64,000 nucleotides of DNA from Deltaproteobacteria bacterium (GTDB taxonomy: Bacteria > Desulfobacterota > Desulfuromonadia > Geobacterales > Pseudopelobacteraceae): NCBI GenBank assembly GCA_019162745.1, contig JAFLLC010000029.1:62001-126000 (forward strand), in the 5' to 3' direction. Below, piece after piece: positions 57,602 to 64,000 of the stretch (positions are counted from its first letter, which is position 1; every line of letters starts with the position of its first letter). The notes below the pieces were generated by a model, which was given only the letters and a program-made list of their open reading frames with translations, had not been told where the DNA came from and did no database searches. Made by a program: the position numbers and the translations under genes.

Positions 57602-58963
57602 ATGACTGATATCAAGAATAAGGGTTGGACCGTAGTCTCTGCAGGTCTTGCCATCAATCTGGCGCTTGGTGTGCTTTATGCCTGGAGCGTGTTTAAAGGT
57701 GCCATCAAGGCATCAATAGAAAAGGGTGGTCCGGACGCGTTTCAGTGGGATATTGCTTCCATCAACGACCCTTATGCCGTCTGCTGCCTGGCCTTTGCCT
57801 TCTCAATGATTTTGGCCGGCAAGTGTCAGGACAAAATCGGCCCGGCCCGTACCGCACTTATCGGCGGTGTGCTGGTAGGGGCAGGTTTCATGCTGATGGC
57901 ATTTTCCAGCACCTATATGTCCTGGGTTCTCGGTTTTGGCATCCTTGCGGGTAGTGGCTTCGGTTTTGGTTACTCCGCCGCCACTCCGCCTGCACTGAAA
58001 TGGTTTTCACCCTCAAAGACCGGCCTTATCGCAGGAATTGTTGTGGGTGGCTTCGGAATAGCGCCGGTCTACATTGCACCGCTTGCATCCTATCTGATCG
58101 GCGCCTTTGGCATCCCAAAGGCCATGATGTTCCTTGGGATCGGATTCACGATAGTTGTCTGTAGCCTTTCTTTTGTTCTTGCCAACCCTCCGCAGGGTTT
58201 TGTGCCGGCGGAACCTGCTGATCCAGGCCCTCTGGCCAAGCTGAATGCTTCCAAGCCGGCCGTAAATGCTTCGGTCAGTGAAATGCTGCGTAACTACAAA
58301 TTTTATGTACTCTGGGTAACCTTTTTCATCGGTTCCGGGGCCGGATTAATGGTTATCGGCAGTGTTGCTGGCTTGGCCAAGAGCAGTATGGGGTCTATGG
58401 CCTTCGTCGCTGTTGCAATTATGGCCATCGGAAATGCCGCTGGCCGTGTTGTGGCTGGGGTGCTATCCGACAAGATCGGACGACGTGCCACTCTTTTCAT
58501 CATGCTGTCGTTGCAGGCTGTGATGATGTTCATTGCCATGATGGTTATCAACTCCGGTAGTGCAGTACTGCTGGTACTGCTGGCTTCTTTTATCGGCTTC
58601 AACTACGGATCCAATCTTTGTCTCTTCCCCTCCTTCGCCAAGGACTACTGGGGAACAAAAAACTATGGCCTTAATTACGGCGTCCTCTTTACCGCCTGGG
58701 GTGTCGGCGGTTCCGTTATGGGCAAGGTGTCCGAGATGATCAATGCCCAGCCTGGCGGTCTTGGCAAATCGTTCATGCTGTCCGGACTTCTGCTGGCGGG
58801 CGGAGCAGCAATGACCATTTTCCTCGCTGAACTCAAGCCTGTTGCCGCCAATGAAACAGAACCTTCCCAGTGGAAAGAATTCTGGGCTGAGTTTATGCTG
58901 GGTGCCAAAGTTTTCGTCGGATTCGAGCAGGCTCATATTCGTGTGCCACGCAAAATAATGTAA
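57602..58963 (+). CDS. MFS transporter, oxalate/formate antiporter (OFA) family-like
   Basis: GWTVVSAGLAINLALGVLYAWSVFKGAI...GSGFGFGYSAATPPALKWFSPSKTGLIAGIVVGGFGIAPVYIAPLASYLI. Confidence 0.92.
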   Translation: MTDIKNKGWTVVSAGLAINLALGVLYAWSVFKGAIKASIEKGGPDAFQWDIASINDPYAVCCLAFAFSMILAGKCQDKIGPARTALIGGVLVGAGFMLMAFSSTYMSWVLGFGILAGSGFGFGYSAATPPALKWFSPSKTGLIAGIVVGGFGIAPVYIAPLASYLIGAFGIPKAMMFLGIGFTIVVCSLSFVLANPPQGFVPAEPADPGPLAKLNASKPAVNASVSEMLRNYKFYVLWVTFFIGSGAGLMVIGSVAGLAKSSMGSMAFVAVAIMAIGNAAGRVVAGVLSDKIGRRATLFIMLSLQAVMMFIAMMVINSGSAVLLVLLASFIGFNYGSNLCLFPSFAKDYWGTKNYGLNYGVLFTAWGVGGSVMGKVSEMINAQPGGLGKSFMLSGLLLAGGAAMTIFLAELKPVAANETEPSQWKEFWAEFMLGAKVFVGFEQAHIRVPRKIM

Positions 58964-58994
58964 ACAGTTATGATGGAGTTGGTTTTTGCCGCAA

Positions 58995-59030
58995 AAAACA
59001 AAGCCCGGAGTTAGTCCGGGCTTTGTTTTT
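58995..59030. terminator. Bidirectional rho-independent terminator between convergent MFS and response regulator genes
   Basis: AAAACAAAGCCCGGAgttagTCCGGGCTTTGTTTTT. Confidence 0.95.
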
Positions 59031-59053
59031 ACATAATAGCTGTCAAGTCAACA

Positions 59054-60445
59054 TCAGTAATTTTCTCTTTTGATGCCGTACCTCTTAATCTTTCGATACA
59101 TGGTTGCCATGTTCATACCGGCTTCACGCGCAGCCAGATCGATGTTGCCGCTGTGCCGTTTCAGAAGTCCTGTCAATAAATCTGCTTCAAAACGCTCCAA
59201 AGCCGTTGTAAAAGGCACGTCATCGTTCACCAGCTGCGCTTCGGATGAAACAGCACACCTGTCAGGGTCAGCCTCAATAAACTGAGCTAATGTGTCTTTG
59301 GATATATATTCTCCAGTTTCTATTGCCATACAGGCTTCAATGACATTTTTCAGCTGCCGGATATTCCCTGGCCACCCATACTCGCTCAAAATCTTCATGG
59401 CTTCGCTCTCAAATCCTTTGATCGCAGTTTTAAACTTCTGGTTCTGAAGGAGTATAAAGTGGGCAGCAAGAAGCGGGATATCGCTGCGGCGTTCCCGCAG
59501 GGGGGGGAGATGAATTGTCACAACATTCAGGCGATAGTAAAGGTCTTCACGGAAAACTCCTTGTTTTATAGCTTCTTTAATATCCGAGTTGGTAGCCGAG
59601 AGAATCCTTACATCCACACGTGTAGGGGTCGTATCTCCGAGACGGTTGAATTCCTTCTCCTGGAGAAAGCGGAGCAGCGTTTTCTGAACATTCATCGGCA
59701 GGTTGCCAACTTCATCCAGAAAAAGGGTGCCGCCATTGGCCGCCTCCAAAAGCCCGCAACGGTTCTCCGTTGCTCCGGTGAAGGCTCCTTTTTTATAGCC
59801 GAACAGTTCACTTTCCAACAGATTTTCCGGTAAAGCGCCGCAGTTGATGGCAACAAATCTTTTCTCATGACGTGGAGAGTTGTAATGGATCGCCTGTGCG
59901 ATCAACTCTTTACCGGTTCCGGATTCACCGGTAACAAGGATTGAGGTATCCCTGACGGCAATTTTGCCGACACGCTCCAAAACACTCTTCAACCCTTCGC
60001 AGGCTCCTATGATGTTTTCAAAACGAAACTTATTTTCAAGTTCTGCCCGCAGTTCGCGGTTTTCTTCGAGCAACTGTCGTTGCTGCAGGGCATTTTTTAC
60101 TCTGTAAACAAGCTCGTCAGGCTCGAACGGCTTGGTAAGCATGTCGTATGCACCCTTACGAAGTGCCTGGATTGACATCTCAACAGTTGCGTATGCGGTG
60201 ATCATGATGACCGGAATATCATGCTGTTTGGCTTTAATAGCCTGCAATACCTCAATTCCACTCATACCGGGCATTTTAATGTCGCTGATGACCAGATCCC
60301 ACGCGGCGGCCTTGAACTCTTCTACCGCTTGGCGGGGCGACGTGAAGGATTGCGTCAAATATCCGTGGTCGAGCAGAATCTGCTCCATCATACGGCAAAG
60401 TCCCGCTTCATTATCAATAAGTAGAATACGTTTTTTATCCCCCAT
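59054..60445 (-). CDS. NtrC-family sigma-54-dependent response regulator
   Basis: REC domain, GESGTGKELIAQAIHYNSPR, GAFTGATENRCGLLEAANGGTLFLDEVGNLP, C-terminal Fis-type HTH. Confidence 0.97.
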   Translation of the reverse strand: MGDKKRILLIDNEAGLCRMMEQILLDHGYLTQSFTSPRQAVEEFKAAAWDLVISDIKMPGMSGIEVLQAIKAKQHDIPVIMITAYATVEMSIQALRKGAYDMLTKPFEPDELVYRVKNALQQRQLLEENRELRAELENKFRFENIIGACEGLKSVLERVGKIAVRDTSILVTGESGTGKELIAQAIHYNSPRHEKRFVAINCGALPENLLESELFGYKKGAFTGATENRCGLLEAANGGTLFLDEVGNLPMNVQKTLLRFLQEKEFNRLGDTTPTRVDVRILSATNSDIKEAIKQGVFREDLYYRLNVVTIHLPPLRERRSDIPLLAAHFILLQNQKFKTAIKGFESEAMKILSEYGWPGNIRQLKNVIEACMAIETGEYISKDTLAQFIEADPDRCAVSSEAQLVNDDVPFTTALERFEADLLTGLLKRHSGNIDLAAREAGMNMATMYRKIKRYGIKRENY

Positions 60446-62401
60446 CTAAAGTTCCTCTCGCTCTGTTGGCAACGTGACGGTAACGCGTGTACCACTGCCG
60501 ACAGTGCTGTCGATATGGATCTCGCCATGGTGCTGTTCTATGATCTGCCGGGTGATTGCCAGGCCAAGTCCCGTACCGCTGGCTTTGGTCGTGTAGAATG
60601 GCTCGAAAATCTTTTCCAGACTTTCTGCCGGAATACCAGCGCCGCTGTCGCTGAATAGTATGTTTACATGCGTGGAATCAGCCGCTTCTGTGCTGACGGT
60701 GAGGTTTCCACCATCCGGCATGGCTCCTCCGGCGTTAAGGATCAGATTTATAGCGACCTGGCGCATCTGGTCACCATCCAGTTCCACCAGAGGCAGATCG
60801 TTTGCGAAGGAGGTGCTGACCGTTACTCCGCGCATATCGGTATGGTTGGCGGCAAAATCAACAATCTGCTGCAGAAGACTATTGAGATCTGTTGGTTCGA
60901 GAGTCGGGCGTGGCGTACGGGCGTAAGATAGCAGGTCCTGAACAATTTTTTTGCACCGCTTGCTTTCCCGCTTTATTTCGTGGATGTACTGATAGTTGGG
61001 GTTGTCTTCACCCATCTTGCTTTCAAGATAGCCTGCATATCCGAGTATAACCCCAAGCGGGTTGTTTATCTCATGGGCGACACCTGATGACAACACACCC
61101 AGCGATGCCATTTTGCACTGCTGGGCCAGATTCGATTCAAGGGCCTTGTTACGCTGAATAATATCGGTCATGCGATTAAAGGCACTTCCCATCTCGGCCA
61201 GTTCATCTTCACCGCTGACGGTGATCCGTTCGTCCAGATTGCCACGTTTAATACTTTTTATGACTGTCATCATGTGTGTGATCGGGCTGGTGATAATTCT
61301 TGAGACCTGGACAACAAGAGCCGTTGCTGCCGCACCTACCACAAGTATCAGAAGCGTCATGATAAGGAAAATATATGTTTTGATCTTGTTTGCTTCCTGA
61401 TAAAATTCATCCTCGTACGATCCGGCAGCAACAATCCAGTCCCATGGTTCAAAGTATTCATACCGTACAATTTTCATCCGGGCGGCTTTATCACCACTGT
61501 TTTTCCAGGGATAGCGAATCCAGCCGCTTTTATTAGTGCACATCTCCCTGATAAAGCTGTTTCCATCCAGATCCTTCTCGTTGATCCGGTTTTTCCCTTC
61601 GGAATCGGGGTGGATCGTAAAGGTGCCTTTGCTGTCCATACAAAATATATAGCCGGTCGTACCGACTTTTTTGGCTCGTATGCTCTCTTTAAGTTTAGCA
61701 AATGCCTGTCGCTCAAAGGCGGCATCTCCGATAGCTTCACTCGGATAACTGCCGGATGCAATTATCCAGTCCCATTCGCGGAAATATTTGTAGGCAACAA
61801 CTTTGGTGCGCGGTTTTTTATCCCCCAAGACCGCATTGCGCCAGGGATAGGTTATGAACAGTGTTTCGCCCGGTTTGCTGGCCCGGGCTGCCGCACACAT
61901 TTCACGAATGAAGTAGCGGCCGTTCTCATCTTGCTCGTTAAAAACATTTTCACCTTCACGAGCGATATGGGCCTGAAGAACACCACGGCTGGTCATGGCG
62001 TATATATAGCCGCTTTCGCCGACGTTTATTTTCCTCAACGCCAGTCGTGCTTCATTTTTGGCTGTTTTCAGATCAATTTTTTCCTGTGCATACAGGTGGT
62101 TCTCGGCGGCAACAAGGTTATAGGAAAGTGCGGTCAACGTCGCCAGTTCATTGTTGAGATTCTGAGCTTTGTCCTGTTTGTAGACCTGGAACTGCTGGTA
62201 GTGGGAATTGAGGAGGTCGATGCAGAATGCGGAAAGATGCTGAAGGTCGTCCTTGCTGGTTTTGGTTATGCCCAGATAGGCCTGCTGGTTGGCGATGAGG
62301 CCGATTACTCCGGCAACGACAAAAATTGGAATTATAACAAGCGGCAGGACCAGCGCCAGCAATTTACCGCGAAGTTTGAATTTATTGAGGAATGAATACA
62401 T
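60446..62401 (-). CDS. Sensor histidine kinase with tandem Cache-like sensor domains and HAMP
   Basis: Two related sensor repeats, HAMP, LGVLSSGVAHEINNPLGVILGYAGYLE (H-box), DSGAGIPAESLEKIFEPFYTTKASGTGLGLAI. Confidence 0.95.
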   Translation of the reverse strand: MYSFLNKFKLRGKLLALVLPLVIIPIFVVAGVIGLIANQQAYLGITKTSKDDLQHLSAFCIDLLNSHYQQFQVYKQDKAQNLNNELATLTALSYNLVAAENHLYAQEKIDLKTAKNEARLALRKINVGESGYIYAMTSRGVLQAHIAREGENVFNEQDENGRYFIREMCAAARASKPGETLFITYPWRNAVLGDKKPRTKVVAYKYFREWDWIIASGSYPSEAIGDAAFERQAFAKLKESIRAKKVGTTGYIFCMDSKGTFTIHPDSEGKNRINEKDLDGNSFIREMCTNKSGWIRYPWKNSGDKAARMKIVRYEYFEPWDWIVAAGSYEDEFYQEANKIKTYIFLIMTLLILVVGAAATALVVQVSRIITSPITHMMTVIKSIKRGNLDERITVSGEDELAEMGSAFNRMTDIIQRNKALESNLAQQCKMASLGVLSSGVAHEINNPLGVILGYAGYLESKMGEDNPNYQYIHEIKRESKRCKKIVQDLLSYARTPRPTLEPTDLNSLLQQIVDFAANHTDMRGVTVSTSFANDLPLVELDGDQMRQVAINLILNAGGAMPDGGNLTVSTEAADSTHVNILFSDSGAGIPAESLEKIFEPFYTTKASGTGLGLAITRQIIEQHHGEIHIDSTVGSGTRVTVTLPTEREEL

Positions 62402-62529
62402 TGTGCCTCTGTATTTGAAATTGCCTCTTCACTGCGTTTCGGTTTATAAGGTATGTCCGGATTAAAAGCAATAGCGACAAGGTATGAGAGTTTATTGCAG
62501 TACAGTAAATATGCTCCCAAGGGTATAAA

Positions 62530-63792
62530 ATGTCCAGTAAACGTGTTGTCATCGCCGGAATGGGTTTTGGCGGGTTACAGGCCTCTAAAGCACTGGCTGG
62601 AAGCGCTGTTGAATTGACCATGGTTGACCGTAATAATTACCATCTTTTCCAGCCGCTCCTGTATCAGGTAGCAACCGCAGGGCTTGAACAGGAAGCGATC
62701 GCTTATCCTCTGCGTGGCCTGACCCGCCGCTGGCGGGGCGCTTCGTTCCTGCTTGCTGAAATCAGCGGCATCAACCTGGCCGGAAAATTAGTTCTGACTG
62801 ATGCCGGCGCCGTTCCTTATGATTATCTGGTCGTCGCAACCGGCAGCCGCACCAACTTTTTCGGCATGGAAAGCGTCGCCGCACATGCCTTTGACCTCAA
62901 ACAGCTTGATCAGGCTGAAGATTTACGCAACAATATTCTGCTTATGTTCGAACGAGCTTCCCGGGAGACGGACCCGGAGCGAAGATCTGCACTGCTGACG
63001 TTCGTGATCGTCGGTGGCGGTCCGACCGGGGTCGAGTTTGCCGGAGCGCTGAGAGAGTTGATCGTATACGTTCTTTCGCAAGATTACCCGGCTATTTCCG
63101 TTTTAGAAACCAGAATAATTCTGATTGAGGCTGCCGCTTCGCTGCTGACTGCCATGCCGGCCGACCTCCGGGAGTACGCATATCTGAAACTGCTCTCCAT
63201 GGGCGTTGAAGTGCTGCTTGAAAACAGGGTTGTCGGAGCGACCGCTGAATCAGTCGAACTCCATGGAGGAACCGTCATCGCTTCACATACGCTGTTCTGG
63301 TCTGCCGGGGTAGCTGCAGCGGAAGTGGCGGAATATATCGAAGGGGCTGAGCGCGGCGCTGCCGGGAGGATCGTGGTTCAGCCTGATCTCAGCATCAAAG
63401 GGCATCCGGAGGTGTTTGTCGTTGGCGACATGGCATGCTTTCTTGAGGAGGGGGTGCCATTACCGATGATGGCACCGGTGGCAATTCAGCAAGGTGCTCA
63501 TGTTGCCCGGGCCATTCTTGCGCGTGAACAGGGCCGGATATCCCCCCCTTTTCATTATTGTGACAAGGGTTCGATGGCGACTATCGGCAGGAGTTGTGCC
63601 GTAGCTGCCGCAGCAGGTTTCAAATTCCGCGGTTATATCGCCTGGCTTGCCTGGCTGCTGCTCCATTTGTACTACCTGATCGGTTTTCGGAACCGTTTGG
63701 TCGTCATGATGAACTGGACGTATGCATATTGGTTCCACGAACGGCAGGTCCGGCTTATTACGGCAAAAAAACGCCGGGCGGCTTCATTGTAG
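62530..63792 (+). CDS. FAD-dependent oxidoreductase, type II NADH dehydrogenase-like
   Basis: VVIAGMGFGGLQASKALAGSAVELTMVDRNNYHLFQPLLYQVATAGLEQEAIAYPLRGL...FVIVGGGPTGVEFAGALREL. Confidence 0.93.
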   Translation: MSSKRVVIAGMGFGGLQASKALAGSAVELTMVDRNNYHLFQPLLYQVATAGLEQEAIAYPLRGLTRRWRGASFLLAEISGINLAGKLVLTDAGAVPYDYLVVATGSRTNFFGMESVAAHAFDLKQLDQAEDLRNNILLMFERASRETDPERRSALLTFVIVGGGPTGVEFAGALRELIVYVLSQDYPAISVLETRIILIEAAASLLTAMPADLREYAYLKLLSMGVEVLLENRVVGATAESVELHGGTVIASHTLFWSAGVAAAEVAEYIEGAERGAAGRIVVQPDLSIKGHPEVFVVGDMACFLEEGVPLPMMAPVAIQQGAHVARAILAREQGRISPPFHYCDKGSMATIGRSCAVAAAAGFKFRGYIAWLAWLLLHLYYLIGFRNRLVVMMNWTYAYWFHERQVRLITAKKRRAASL

Positions 63793-63943
63793 CAATCCGG
63801 CACATCACCGTTTACCCTGTTCCCGGTTGATCTTGACTTTTATGGTTTTAATCTCGTATTGTTTAACGAAGTCTGTTGAAATATTTGAAATAATAGCCCG
63901 AATAAATTTGGCGTTCGAAAAATGTCAAGCGGAGATAACTCAT

Positions 63944-64000
63944 TTGAAGGCATTTGTTGTCATACCAACCTATAACGAAAAGGATAATGTAAGACCTTTG
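63944..64000 (+). CDS. Start of polyprenol-phosphate mannose synthase-like GT2 (partial)
   Basis: TTG start after GGAGA RBS: (M)KAFVVIPTYNEKDNVRPL, running off the edge. Confidence 0.7.
   Translation, partial: MKAFVVIPTYNEKDNVRPL

Noticed and set aside
1-64000. tRNA, rRNA, CRISPR-Cas, prophage, riboswitch
   Set aside because: No convincing signature seen by eye; a tRNAscan/Infernal run would be needed to exclude small RNAs.

Overview
The window looks like a 64-kb chromosomal segment from a Geobacter-like Desulfuromonadia bacterium. This is inferred from a short PilA e-pilin followed by an Spc/PilA-C partner, cydAB with an upstream DUF4492 gene, and the general gene content. Left to right: 5' part of a DbpA-type DEAD-box helicase (minus strand, cut by the edge); a coiled-coil protein built on 33-bp tandem repeats; pilA with a sigma-54 promoter; a large polysaccharide export/assembly locus (~3-23.6 kb and 28-30.6 kb) with two ABC transporters, many GT2/GT4/CgeB/GT9 glycosyltransferases, methyltransferases, a UbiA-family prenyltransferase and a deacetylase; a patch of mobile debris (IS200-like remnant, tandemly duplicated RAYT transposase, a DUF4160/DUF2442 pair); a housekeeping block (ligB-like, metG, ricT, holB, tmk, rnc, radical SAM, M42 peptidase, guaB, guaA); a cydAB operon with two small membrane ORFs; cheX-like, nudC, MCP and acyl-CoA synthetase genes; and a right-hand module of uncharacterised small and large membrane proteins plus an OFA-type MFS transporter next to a sigma-54 two-component system. 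The most interesting candidate system is that last module. It has a near-consensus -24/-12 promoter, three TTYGCA-N4-TGCAAA palindromes upstream, an unannotated 40-aa membrane ORF, and a histidine kinase with tandem Cache-like domains. Other notable items: six toxin-antitoxin-like modules, several of which separate functionally paired genes (ABC permease/ATPase twice, guaB/guaA); a TA-like pair with an operator palindrome inside its promoter spacer and a probable leaderless transcript; and a 30-aa ORF directly after cydB. All family calls come from reading the translations; no database search was run.
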